Shown here in pieces: positions 23,931-31,805 of a stretch of DNA of 46,568 bases. The stretch spans positions 1 through 46,568 of the forward strand of contig JANQQF010000001.1 of assembly GCA_028285035.1 (NCBI GenBank), in the 5' to 3' direction. The notes beneath the pieces are model-generated. The model did not search any database. It was not told the origin of the DNA and saw only the letters and a program-made list of their open reading frames with translations. The DNA is from Phycisphaerae bacterium (lineage in GTDB: Bacteria; Chloroflexota; Anaerolineae; 4572-78; J111). Each line of letters starts with the position of its first letter. The stretch's first letter is position 1. Made by a program: the position numbers and the translations under genes.

Positions 23931-24938
23931 TCAGAGCAAGTTTGCTACTTTTTGAGCCAGATCAACCATTCGACAGACATAGCCCCACTCGTTGTCATAC
24001 CAAGCCAAGACTTTGACCTGTGTGCCATCAATGACCATCGTTGAGCGGGCGTCGACGATGGACGAGCGGGGGTCGTTCAGATAATCGGTTGAAACGAGCG
24101 GCCGTTCTTCATAGCCAAGAATGCCCGCCAAGTCGCCCTCTGCGGCCTGCTTGAAAAGTTGATTGACCTCCTCGACGGTTGTTTCTCGATTGACCTCAAA
24201 TACGGCATCCGTGAGGGAAGCATTCAGAAGTGGGACTCGGACCGCCACGCCATTCAATTTTCCTTTAAGTTCTGGGTAGATCAAGGTGATGGCTGTGGCT
24301 GAGCCGGTGGTGGTGGGGATCAGATTTTGCAAGGCTGACCGCGCTCGTCGCAAATCCTGGTGCGGGGCGTCAACCACCACTTGGGTGTTGGTCACATCGT
24401 GGATGGTAGTGATGACCCCATGTTTGATGCCGAGACCTTCGTGAATAACTTTGACGACAGGGGCCAGACAATTGGTCGTACAAGAGGCGGCGGTGACAAT
24501 GTGCTGCTTATTTGGGTTGTAAAGGTCATCATTACAACCCATTACAATATTGAAGGCCCCATCTTTGACCGGCGCGGAAACGATAACCTTTTTGACACCC
24601 TGCTCCAGATATGGCTCCAATACCGTCATTTTTTTAAATTTGCCGCTACATTCCAGCACGATGTCAATGCCCATCGCCTGCCACGGTACCTCGTTCGGCG
24701 TCTTGTGCTCACTAAAGCTGAGCGCGGTGTCCCCGATCCAAAGCTTGTCCTCTGAGGGGCAAACAGCCTCGGTCCAGCGCCCATGCACTGAGTCGAATTC
24801 TAAAAGGTGGGCTGCCCCTTCAAGCCCAATGAAGGGGTCATTTACGTGTACAAATTCGATACCGTCTGCCTGCCAGCCCGCTCGCAGAGCCATGCGTCCC
24901 ATTCGTCCGAAACCATTGATACCTACGCTTACACTCAT
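23931..24938 (-). CDS. gapdh: ArsJ-associated glyceraldehyde-3-phosphate dehydrogenase
   Basis: 335 residues. NAD site [15 protein letters not shown] (5-19), catalytic Cys153 in [10 protein letters not shown] and His180 in TTIHDVTN; the C-terminal AWYDNEWGY is conserved. Position in the ars cluster and linkage to arsJ indicate the specialised role: using arsenate in place of phosphate to make 1-arseno-3-phosphoglycerate from glyceraldehyde 3-phosphate. It could also serve glycolysis. AAGGAG precedes the ATG. Its promoter has a perfect TATAAT under the tandem operator-like repeat at 24994-25025. Confidence 0.92.
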   Translation of the reverse strand: MSVSVGINGFGRMGRMALRAGWQADGIEFVHVNDPFIGLEGAAHLLEFDSVHGRWTEAVCPSEDKLWIGDTALSFSEHKTPNEVPWQAMGIDIVLECSGKFKKMTVLEPYLEQGVKKVIVSAPVKDGAFNIVMGCNDDLYNPNKQHIVTAASCTTNCLAPVVKVIHEGLGIKHGVITTIHDVTNTQVVVDAPHQDLRRARSALQNLIPTTTGSATAITLIYPELKGKLNGVAVRVPLLNASLTDAVFEVNRETTVEEVNQLFKQAAEGDLAGILGYEERPLVSTDYLNDPRSSIVDARSTMVIDGTQVKVLAWYDNEWGYVCRMVDLAQKVANLL

Positions 24939-24964
24939 TCTATCTATGCTCCTTCATACATAGT

Positions 24965-24992
24965 TTGACAAAAGTAAAATTGCCAGTACATT
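24965..24992 (+). promoter_or_regulatory. Promoter of the arsR-arsC fusion gene
   Basis: TTGACA (24965-24970) and TACATT (24987-24992) with a 16-base spacer. The predicted start near 24999 falls in the tandem repeat, the position expected for repression. Confidence 0.5.
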
Positions 24993-25017
24993 ATATGCAA
25001 TCTTTTGAATATGCAAA
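24990..25017 (-). promoter_or_regulatory. Promoter of gapdh-arsJ
   Basis: On the minus strand TTTGCA (25012-25017), a 16-base spacer and a perfect TATAAT (24990-24995). The spacer and -35 region lie inside the tandem repeat at 24994-25025. Confidence 0.6.
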
Positions 25018-25025
25018 TTTTTGAA
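24994..25025. promoter_or_regulatory. Tandem ArsR operator-like direct repeat
   Basis: Two adjoining 16-base units, TATGCAATCTTTTGAA (24994-25009) and TATGCAAATTTTTGAA (25010-25025), differ at two positions. The junction TTGAATATGCAA is also a near-palindrome, as ArsR-SmtB dimers prefer. It overlaps both divergent promoters, so one regulator could shut both transcripts. Confidence 0.6.
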
Positions 25026-25037
25026 TATAGTGTATTG

Positions 25038-25862
25038 ATGTCAGAATCTAAATACCACATCTTAGCTAATCGCATAAAATTGCTGGCCCATCCTGAACGT
25101 CTTCGTATTTTGGATGTCCTCCGACGAGAGCCCGAATGTGTTTGTCATTTGGAGGCCCTGCTCAATAAACCACAACCTTATGTATCCCAACAGTTGGGGA
25201 CACTTCGACGAGCAGGAATTATTCAAAATGAGAAGCATGGTAATAATGTGTATTATCGATTGATTGATAATGAAATTATTGCTTGGTTGGAACAAATGAT
25301 AGGGCCTGCTGAGGATGAACATCCAGAAATGGTCGTTCACAAACAAGCGATTTCTTGTGAATGCCCAAAATGTGAAGATCAAAATAGTGGACTTCAATCT
25401 AGTGCAAGCCAAACTGAGCTTTCAAAAACAGGCGCTAAAAAAGTTCTGTTTCTGTGCACAGGGAATTCCTGTCGTAGCCAAATGGCTGAGGGGTTTATCA
25501 ACGCTCGATTGGATAACTTTGAGGCATATTCAGCCGGAACTAAACCTAGTCATGAGATTCACCCTAAAGTTTTGCAGGTAATGAATGAGGTTGGCATTGA
25601 TCTCAATCTTAATCAAACAAAAAGTTTGGGTCATTTTCAGGGACAAAGATTTGATTATGTGATTACGGTCTGTAATTCGGCTCAAGAAAATTGCCCGGTT
25701 TGGCTAGGAGAAGTGGGAGAGCGAATTCACCTTGGATTTGATGACCCAGCCACAGCAACAGGAACTGAAGAAGAAATAATGGCTATGTTTAGAAGGGTTC
25801 GCGATGAAATTGAAGAGCGGGTGCTAGGCTTCTTGCAAGGTCAATATCAACTACAAAAGTAG
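25038..25862 (+). CDS. ArsR repressor-ArsC arsenate reductase fusion
   Basis: 274 residues. Residues 1-90 are an ArsR winged helix with the metalloid-binding ECVCHLEALL (Cys34, Cys36) and recognition helix PQPYVSQQLGTLRRAG. Residues 105-112 form a Cys-rich linker (SCECPKC). Residues 135-265 are a low-molecular-weight phosphatase-fold arsenate reductase: P-loop LCTGNSCRS (Cys140, Arg146), the redox relay VCNSAQENCP (Cys212, Cys219) of thioredoxin-coupled ArsC, and the general acid DP at 236-237. One protein thus senses arsenite and makes it from arsenate. The ATG at 25038 is chosen because earlier starts at 25005 and 25011 fall inside the operator repeat. Confidence 0.9.
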   Translation: MSESKYHILANRIKLLAHPERLRILDVLRREPECVCHLEALLNKPQPYVSQQLGTLRRAGIIQNEKHGNNVYYRLIDNEIIAWLEQMIGPAEDEHPEMVVHKQAISCECPKCEDQNSGLQSSASQTELSKTGAKKVLFLCTGNSCRSQMAEGFINARLDNFEAYSAGTKPSHEIHPKVLQVMNEVGIDLNLNQTKSLGHFQGQRFDYVITVCNSAQENCPVWLGEVGERIHLGFDDPATATGTEEEIMAMFRRVRDEIEERVLGFLQGQYQLQK

Positions 25863-25922
25863 TCTCAGCTTTTTGTTGCTAAATACATAGAAACCCGCAA
25901 GGCGAGACCATCGAAAAAGAAT

Positions 25923-25950
25923 TTGACTTATCCTCAAACGGGCATAAAAT
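25923..25950 (+). promoter_or_regulatory. Candidate promoter of the trpB2 gene
   Basis: TTGACT (25923-25928), 16 bases, TAAAAT (25945-25950). The 5' leader would be about 80 bases; no trp-codon leader peptide or attenuator hairpin is visible in it. Confidence 0.45.
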
Positions 25951-26034
25951 TTGTTATCTGCATCGTCCAATACCCCCAAACTGTACATTTTGTTGTAAAA
26001 AATAAAAATATTTTAGTCAAGGAGTGACTTACTG

Positions 26035-27411
26035 ATGAGTGAAGCAACAAAGATTTTGCTAGAGGAACACGAAATTCCGGAAAAGTGGTATAACATTGTG
26101 GCAGACATGCCTAATAAGCCAATGCCACCGATTGCTCCGGATACGCACAAGCCGATTGGCCCTGAAGCCTTGGCCCCCCTCTTCCCAATGGATTTGATTA
26201 TGCAGGAGGTGAGCCAGGAGCCGTTTGTTGAAATTCCTGAAGAGGTGCGCGATATTTACAAAAAATGGCGACCAACTCCTCTTTTCCGTGCCCACGGCCT
26301 GGAAAAAGCCCTCGACACCCCGGCTAAAATTTACTACAAATATGAAGGGGTTAGCCCCTCAGGTTCGCACAAACCAAACACAGCCGTGCCCCAAGCTTAC
26401 TACAATAAAAAAGCGGGCATCAAGCGGATCACCACTGAGACTGGCGCCGGTCAGTGGGGGAGCGCATTGAGCTTTGCTTGTAAGTTGTTCGACCTTGAAT
26501 GTGAAGTGTATATGGTGCGGATCAGCTATGATCAGAAGCCGTATCGCAAGTTGATGATGAACACTTGGGGCGCGAATGTTATTCCTTCTCCCTCAGATAA
26601 AACGCAAGCTGGACAGAAAGTATTGGCCGAAAGCCCAGACTCACCTGGCAGTTTAGGGATTGCCATCTCTGAAGCGGTTGAGCGGGCGGCAATGAATGAG
26701 GACACCAATTACTCTTTGGGAAGTGTGCTTAACCACGTTTTGATGCATCAAACCATCTTAGGGCAGGAAGCTGTCATTCAGATGGAAAAAGCGGGCGATA
26801 TGCCTGACATCGTCATCGCGCCCTTTGGTGGTGGATCGAACTTTGCAGGTTTGTCTTTCCCCTTCCTGCGAATGAATTTGACCGAAGGTAAAAACATCCG
26901 CTGTATCGCTAGCGAGCCAACCTCTTGCCCGAAACTGACCCGTGGCGTTTTCCGCTACGACTTTGGCGACACCATTGGGATGACTCCGCTGTTGCCGATG
27001 TACACCCTCGGCCACACCTTTGTTCCTGCTAAAATTCACGCGGGTGGTTTGCGCTACCACGGCGCGGGTGTCATCGTTAGTCAGTTGCTCAAAGATGGCT
27101 TGATTGAAGCCGAAGCTATCGATCAGATTGAAACCTTTGAAGCGGGTGTGCTTTTTGCCCAGACTGAAGGGATTATCCCAGCTCCTGAAGCCAACCACGG
27201 CATCGCTACCGCCATCCGTGAAGCGAACAAGTGTAAAGAGGAAGGTGTTTCTAAAACCATTCTGTTCAATATGTGTGGACACGGCAACTTTGATATGTCA
27301 GCCTATCAGGATTACTTTGCTGGCAAACTGCAACGTCATGAATTAAGCCAACAAGAAGTTGATGATGCTGTAGCTTTGGTGAATACGCCTGAAACGCCTG
27401 TGATGGAGTAA
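26035..27411 (+). CDS. trpB: Tryptophan synthase beta chain, TrpB2 type
   Basis: 458 residues, longer than the usual 400 of TrpB1 because of an N-terminal extension ([20 protein letters not shown]) typical of TrpB2. PLP lysine is Lys113 in SGSHKPNTA; the phosphate loop is FGGGSNFAG. It joins indole and serine to make tryptophan. TrpB2 proteins often act without TrpA, as an indole-salvage enzyme, and no trpA is present here. It stands alone: a candidate promoter upstream and a strong terminator downstream. GGAG lies 10 bases before the ATG. It is curious that a tryptophan-degrading operon lies about 15 kb away. Confidence 0.92.
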   Translation: MSEATKILLEEHEIPEKWYNIVADMPNKPMPPIAPDTHKPIGPEALAPLFPMDLIMQEVSQEPFVEIPEEVRDIYKKWRPTPLFRAHGLEKALDTPAKIYYKYEGVSPSGSHKPNTAVPQAYYNKKAGIKRITTETGAGQWGSALSFACKLFDLECEVYMVRISYDQKPYRKLMMNTWGANVIPSPSDKTQAGQKVLAESPDSPGSLGIAISEAVERAAMNEDTNYSLGSVLNHVLMHQTILGQEAVIQMEKAGDMPDIVIAPFGGGSNFAGLSFPFLRMNLTEGKNIRCIASEPTSCPKLTRGVFRYDFGDTIGMTPLLPMYTLGHTFVPAKIHAGGLRYHGAGVIVSQLLKDGLIEAEAIDQIETFEAGVLFAQTEGIIPAPEANHGIATAIREANKCKEEGVSKTILFNMCGHGNFDMSAYQDYFAGKLQRHELSQQEVDDAVALVNTPETPVME

Positions 27412-27450
27412 TATCTGTTGCTAGGTTAGCAGTATTGGACACAAGATCTT

Positions 27451-27483
27451 AAATAGAGCGGCTTTGGTAGCCGCTCTATTTTT
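27451..27483 (+). terminator. Intrinsic terminator after trpB2
   Basis: Perfect 13-bp stem (AAATAGAGCGGCT at 27451-27463 with AGCCGCTCTATTT at 27469-27481), loop TTGGT, U-tract. It lies 40 bases after the stop. Confidence 0.9.
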
Positions 27484-27509
27484 ATGACAAATTTAGATAG
27501 GAGAAACTC

Positions 27510-27800
27510 ATGATCCGTCATACCGTTGTATTTAAACTGAAACACGCCGCAAATTCTGAGGCCGAGGCTGATTTTCTACAAGCTGCGCGCACTCTAGCTG
27601 AGATTCCGGTTGTTCAAAACTTTGAGTGCTTGCGCCAAGTCAGCCAAAAGAATATCTATGATTTTGGCTTATCGATGGAATTTGACACAATGGAAGATTA
27701 TCAGACCTACAATGACCACCCTGATCACGTTGATTTTGTGCAAAATCGCTGGTTAAAGGAAGTGAGCGATTTTATGGAGATCGATTACGAAAAAATGTAG
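27510..27800 (+). CDS. Dabb (stress-responsive alpha/beta barrel) family protein
   Basis: 96 residues, one complete Dabb domain: IRHTVVFKLK at the start, the central VVQNFECLRQVS and the closing YQTYNDHPDHVDFVQNRWL with the usual His pair. Such proteins form dimeric ferredoxin-like barrels; some cyclise polyketides, many have no known role. AGGAG precedes the ATG at 7 bases. It starts a plus-strand group running to 31136. Confidence 0.85.
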   Translation: MIRHTVVFKLKHAANSEAEADFLQAARTLAEIPVVQNFECLRQVSQKNIYDFGLSMEFDTMEDYQTYNDHPDHVDFVQNRWLKEVSDFMEIDYEKM

Positions 27801-27811
27801 CGTTATTTGAT

Positions 27812-28771
27812 ATGTTAAAACAACCACTGATTACCAAACTTGAACAAGCTAACAATATTCTAATCGCCGGGGCAGGGGGAGGGTTTGATATTTTTTGCGG
27901 CCTTCCACTGTTTTTTGCCTTGTTGGCTGAAGGGAAAAATGTTCATCTGGCGAATTTGTCGTTTACCATTCTTGCGCCGCTCAAAAATGATCAACTCCCG
28001 CCTTCAATGGTACGTGTTACATCAGAGTCTGATGTTGCGTTGACCGGTCCTTATTTTCCGGAAAAATATCTAGCTCAATGGCTTGAGCAGGAAGCTGGAT
28101 TATCGATGTCTATCTACGCCTTTGAGCGAACGGGAGTCAAACCCTTACTTGACAACTACCACTACCTCGTAGATGAGTTGTCAATTGATACGGTTATATT
28201 AGTCGATGGCGGTACAGATAGTTTGATGCGGGGCGATGAGGATGGCTTGGGAACACCGCAAGAGGATGTGGTGAGTATTGCGGCTGTGAATCAGCTTGAT
28301 GATGTTCAAAAAATGCTGGTCTGTCTTGGGTTTGGCGTCGATCATTTTCACGGGGTTTCAAACTTTCTCACATTTAAGGCGATTGCTGATCTGACCCAAA
28401 CGGATGACTTCTTGGGAACCCTTTCTTTGCTAAAAACGATGCCTGAGGTCCAACAGTATCGAGCTGCGGCTGAATATGTTTTTCAACGAATGCCAAATAA
28501 TACCAGCATTGTCTCTAGCTCGATATTGGCGGCGATTGCCGGCGAGTACGGTGATTTTCACTCGACACCTCGGACAAAACGAAGCAAACTATGGATCAAC
28601 CCTTTGATGGCCATGTATTTTGGCTTTGATTTAGATGCTGTGGCTAAACGCCTATTATATCTCGATGCCATCAAAGAAACTAAATATTATCGGGATATTG
28701 ACTTCATTATCAACGAGTTTCGGCAAAATTATCTAGATCAGATCATCTCACGGGAAAAAATTCCTGATTAG
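27812..28771 (+). CDS. DUF1152 family protein
   Basis: 319 residues. The N-terminal ILIAGAGGGFDIFCGLPLFFAL is the glycine-rich opening of DUF1152, followed by LVDGGTDSLMRGDEDGLGTPQEDV, a conserved Asp-rich segment, and VCLGFGVDHFHGVS. The fold is probably a Rossmann-like nucleotide or sugar binder, but no reaction is established. It starts 11 bases after the Dabb stop and is likely cotranscribed; the ribosome site is weak, suggesting translational coupling. Confidence 0.75.
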   Translation: MLKQPLITKLEQANNILIAGAGGGFDIFCGLPLFFALLAEGKNVHLANLSFTILAPLKNDQLPPSMVRVTSESDVALTGPYFPEKYLAQWLEQEAGLSMSIYAFERTGVKPLLDNYHYLVDELSIDTVILVDGGTDSLMRGDEDGLGTPQEDVVSIAAVNQLDDVQKMLVCLGFGVDHFHGVSNFLTFKAIADLTQTDDFLGTLSLLKTMPEVQQYRAAAEYVFQRMPNNTSIVSSSILAAIAGEYGDFHSTPRTKRSKLWINPLMAMYFGFDLDAVAKRLLYLDAIKETKYYRDIDFIINEFRQNYLDQIISREKIPD

Positions 28772-28788
28772 AAAGTTGAGAACCTCCA

Positions 28789-29352
28789 ATGAAAATTATT
28801 GATTTTCCAAAAGATGACAAAGACATTATTCAACAAGTAGCGGCATTGTTAGTTGAGGGCTTTGGGGAACATTGGCCTGAGGCGTGGCCAGATATGACCT
28901 CGGCAATTGAGGAGGTGGAGGAGGGGCTTGAAGCCGACCGGATTAATCGGCTGGCCGTGGATGAGGCAGGTGTTGTGCTGGGGTGGATTGGGGCGATAGA
29001 TACTTACGATGGGCGTGGTTGGGAGTTGCACCCGCTTGTGGTTGATCCGCATCTACAAGGGCAGGGTATTGGCCGTGCCTTGGTAGAGGATCTGGAAGAA
29101 CGGGTCCGCGAGCGAGGAGGGATCACTATTTATCTTGGCTCGGATGATGTCGATGGGATGACTAGCTTGAGCGGCGTGGATCTTTATACCAACCTCTTTC
29201 AGTATTTGGCTGACATCAAAAACATCAAGGGTCACCCTTACGAATTTTATCAAAAACTGGGCTACACCGTCGTTGGGGTCATTCCTGATGCCAATGGTTT
29301 CGGGAAGCCTGACATTATGATGGCGAAACGTATCAGGCACCCTATCGCATAA
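28789..29352 (+). CDS. GNAT family N-acetyltransferase
   Basis: 187 residues. Motif A is WELHPLVVDPHLQGQGIGRALVEDLEER in outline (about 84-111), with the acetyl-CoA pyrophosphate loop QGQGIGRA; motif B is near YEFYQKLGYTVVGVIPDANG (about 146-165). It resembles aminoglycoside 6'-acetyltransferase-like GNATs in having an inserted segment (DVDGMTSLSGVDLYTNL). The acceptor is unknown. Lies 17 bases after the DUF1152 stop. Confidence 0.85.
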   Translation: MKIIDFPKDDKDIIQQVAALLVEGFGEHWPEAWPDMTSAIEEVEEGLEADRINRLAVDEAGVVLGWIGAIDTYDGRGWELHPLVVDPHLQGQGIGRALVEDLEERVRERGGITIYLGSDDVDGMTSLSGVDLYTNLFQYLADIKNIKGHPYEFYQKLGYTVVGVIPDANGFGKPDIMMAKRIRHPIA

Positions 29353-29496
29353 TATTGCTTGCATTACCATAAGATTCTCGCTAAGATATAAAGAGGAATA
29401 TCAGTAAAACGTTAAATGTCCCTGTTTTTTTAATCTTAAACTGTGACACACTTAACAAACGAATAGAGCAACTTTCACACCACAAAGGACTTCATT

Positions 29497-30198
29497 ATGA
29501 TACACGACGAACTTCACTCCATCATCAATCAGGCTAGAACGGACCAGGCGACTGAGCTGAATTTGGCTCAAAAAGGGATAACAACCCTGCCCGCAGAGAT
29601 TGGCCAACTCAAGAAAGTAAGGGTATTGGACCTATGGCGCAATCAGTTGCAGACATTACCCCCAGAAATTGGTCAAATGACAGGGCTTGAGGTCTTGCAT
29701 TTAGGGTATAATCGACTTCGGATGTTACCCAAGGAAGTTGGTCAACTGACTCAATTAAAGAAGCTGGATTTACGAGGCAATTTGATAGATGACCTGCCCC
29801 CAGAGATCGGACAGCTACGACAACTTTTGACGCTGGATTTGAGTAATAATCGTTTGACGATTTTACTTCCAGAGATTGGTTATCTCGTCAGTTTGGCCGA
29901 ATTGGACCTTCGCTTTAACCAATTAACCACCTTACCCTCAGAAATTGGTCGCCTTGAGTATTTGACTCGGCTTGAAATTGCTCGAAATCAGTTAGATCAG
30001 TTACCGCCAGAGGTTGGGCGGCTACGTAGCCTGAAAATGCTTGATCTTTTAGGAAATCTCCTGACAGAATTACCTGCTGGGATTAAAAACTTGAGCCGAT
30101 TGGAAATCTTAAATGTTGAGGATAATCCATTACCTATCCCTCTTGAAATTTTAAGACAGTACAACTATCCAAAAGCAATCATCGATTACTATTTTTGA
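29497..30198 (+). CDS. Leucine-rich repeat protein
   Basis: 233 residues made almost wholly of 23-residue repeats of the form LxxLxLxxNxLxxLPxEIGxL; eight to nine are visible from residue 20 to 210. The C-terminus (LEILRQYNYPKAIIDYYF) caps the solenoid and resembles the segment that precedes Roc or other effector domains in larger bacterial LRR proteins, which are absent here. There is no signal peptide, so it is a cytoplasmic protein-binding scaffold. AAAGGA stands before the ATG. It is preceded by a 144-base gap and so may have its own promoter. Confidence 0.88.
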   Translation: MIHDELHSIINQARTDQATELNLAQKGITTLPAEIGQLKKVRVLDLWRNQLQTLPPEIGQMTGLEVLHLGYNRLRMLPKEVGQLTQLKKLDLRGNLIDDLPPEIGQLRQLLTLDLSNNRLTILLPEIGYLVSLAELDLRFNQLTTLPSEIGRLEYLTRLEIARNQLDQLPPEVGRLRSLKMLDLLGNLLTELPAGIKNLSRLEILNVEDNPLPIPLEILRQYNYPKAIIDYYF

Positions 30199-30224
30199 TG
30201 GATTGACTATCCAAAAGGAATGAA

Positions 30225-31136
30225 ATGTTACACACCGAAAGATTAACCCTCCGGGCAATGAAAAATGAAGATATGGACCACTTTTTTGCCATATTTTCTG
30301 ATAAACGGGCTACGCGATTTATGCCCACTCTGACTCATAAAGATGTAAACGAGACCCAAGCTTGGTTTACCTCTGAGATGTCTATGAAAGGGGCTCACTA
30401 TTGGACGATTACCTTCAAAGACTCCAGGCAAATCATTGGCTATGTTAATTATCTGGGAGAGACCCGTTTTCCAGGGATGGGATATATGATCCATCCTGAT
30501 TATTGGGGGCAAGGTTACACGCCCGAGGCCTGTCGCCCCGTCCTCGATTATGGCTTTGAAACGCTGGGGTATGATCGTGTGGAGTTGTGGATTGATGAAA
30601 CAAACGTGGCCTCATTACGAGTGGCTCAAAAGCTTGGCTTTAAGGTGAAGGGGCGTATTCCGATGAAATATCCCCAGGAGACCTATCCCCATTTTAGCTT
30701 GGTTTATGGGATGTTGGCCAGTGAGTGGCAAGCGGATGCCGCCCCAAAGCCTGATCCACGCCCCGCCTTGTTTAGAGGCGAGCCTGTTTATATGGTCCAC
30801 GATGTGCTGGAGACCGCTAACTACTATCGCGACACCCTGGATTTTAACATCGACTTTATCTACGGCGATCCGGCTGACCACGGGGCCGTTTCTCGGGGCG
30901 AATGGACGGGGAGCACGGTCACAATTCAACTTAGCCGGGTACCCGCCGAACGTGAGTTAACCCCCGCCAGCTATTTGTACATTTTTATGGACACACAACT
31001 CGATGCTTTATGCGAGACGTATCGTGAACGAGGTGTGGAGATTTTGGCCGAGCCAAAGGATCAACCGTGGGGCTTACGAGAGTTTGCCATCCGAGATTTG
31101 AATGGACGGGTGTTGGTGTTTGGTCGGCACTTGTAG
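30225..31136 (+). CDS. GNAT acetyltransferase-VOC (glyoxalase-like) fusion
   Basis: 303 residues. Residues 1-165 are a RimJ/RimL-type GNAT (MLHTERLTLRAMKNEDMDHFF; YMIHPDYWGQGYTPEAC; ETNVASLRVAQKLGFKVKGR). Residues 185-303 are a vicinal-oxygen-chelate half-module of the bleomycin-resistance type (PVYMVHDVLETANYYRDTLDF; WGLREFAIRDLNGRVLVFGR). One chain thus joins an acetyl transferase to a binding/chelating domain, which may sequester or recognise the same compound. The link is short (PKPDPRPALFRG). AAAAGGA before the ATG. The last gene of the plus-strand group; converges with the next gene. Confidence 0.85.
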   Translation: MLHTERLTLRAMKNEDMDHFFAIFSDKRATRFMPTLTHKDVNETQAWFTSEMSMKGAHYWTITFKDSRQIIGYVNYLGETRFPGMGYMIHPDYWGQGYTPEACRPVLDYGFETLGYDRVELWIDETNVASLRVAQKLGFKVKGRIPMKYPQETYPHFSLVYGMLASEWQADAAPKPDPRPALFRGEPVYMVHDVLETANYYRDTLDFNIDFIYGDPADHGAVSRGEWTGSTVTIQLSRVPAERELTPASYLYIFMDTQLDALCETYRERGVEILAEPKDQPWGLREFAIRDLNGRVLVFGRHL

Positions 31137-31161
31137 GATTGACGATTGAGGATTTACGAAT

Positions 31162-31794
31162 TCAGATCAATTCGATGTAAAGCGTATTTTGCGCGGGATT
31201 ATCGAGCTTGTAGAGGATGTAAGCCTGCTGAGTAGGGTGATAGCTCGCCCCAGCATTCTCCAACGTCCAATACTTCCCCTCGTACGTCTGTCCCACCGCC
31301 TGAAATCGGTAGCTAATGATCCAGGGATGGCGACCATTTACTCGAACTGAATAGTTCTCCTGTACCGAAATAATCTCCCCCAACGTCGCCTCACCGTGCT
31401 GATAAATGGCTAGCTTTTGCCTCGCTTGACCATATTTCCAGAATAGTAAGCCCCCACCAACCACTAAAAATAGTAAGCCTAATCCTAAAAAAGGAATGCC
31501 AACAAAGATGGTAATAATGGCGATGGTTAGTCCTGCCCCAACTAGCGTGAAAACTATCCCAAGGATGCCGAAAACCAAGCCAGTAATCGCGGCAGCGCTG
31601 GTGAACAGTGCCCGGCGAATGTAATTCGTTGGTGCGTTACGGGGCACGGGAGGCGGGGCGGTGAGTTTTGTGTCCGAGGCAAAACTAAATTCATTCGGAC
31701 TAGGCTGTTCGGGTATTGGCAGCGCCGCGCCACAGTTTGGGCAATTGGATTGAAAGGTTGTGTGACTGGTACCGCAATAGGCGCAGGTAATCAT
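31162..31794 (-). CDS. Zinc-ribbon membrane protein with DUF3592-like domain
   Basis: 210 residues. Residues 1-25 hold a zinc ribbon (Cys4, Cys7, Cys18, Cys21; CAYCGTSHTTFQSNCPNC), then a Pro-rich linker, two adjacent membrane helices at about 68-92 and 96-121, and a beta-rich domain (ATLGEIISVQENYSVRVNG ... ISYRF ... YILYKLDNPAQNTLYIEL) like DUF3592. Its N-terminus closely resembles that of the protein at 42232-42783, including F-x-S-x-C-x-N-C-G-x-A-L-P. The ATG follows the phosphatase stop by 11 bases with AAAGG, so it belongs to the partner-switch operon. Function unknown. Confidence 0.75.
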   Translation of the reverse strand: MITCAYCGTSHTTFQSNCPNCGAALPIPEQPSPNEFSFASDTKLTAPPPVPRNAPTNYIRRALFTSAAAITGLVFGILGIVFTLVGAGLTIAIITIFVGIPFLGLGLLFLVVGGGLLFWKYGQARQKLAIYQHGEATLGEIISVQENYSVRVNGRHPWIISYRFQAVGQTYEGKYWTLENAGASYHPTQQAYILYKLDNPAQNTLYIELI

Positions 31795-31805
31795 TGTGCA
31801 GACCT

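Noticed and set aside
25950..26034. trp attenuator or T-box in the trpB2 leader
   Set aside because: No Trp-rich leader peptide, no alternative hairpins and no T-box motif were seen in the 85-base leader.
26758..27282. 174-codon minus-strand frame inside trpB2
   Set aside because: Shadow of a strongly conserved TrpB2 sequence; no ribosome site and no recognisable domain.
29497..30198. LRR protein as secreted effector or Roco GTPase
   Set aside because: No signal peptide and no Roc/COR or other effector domain follow; only the solenoid is present.
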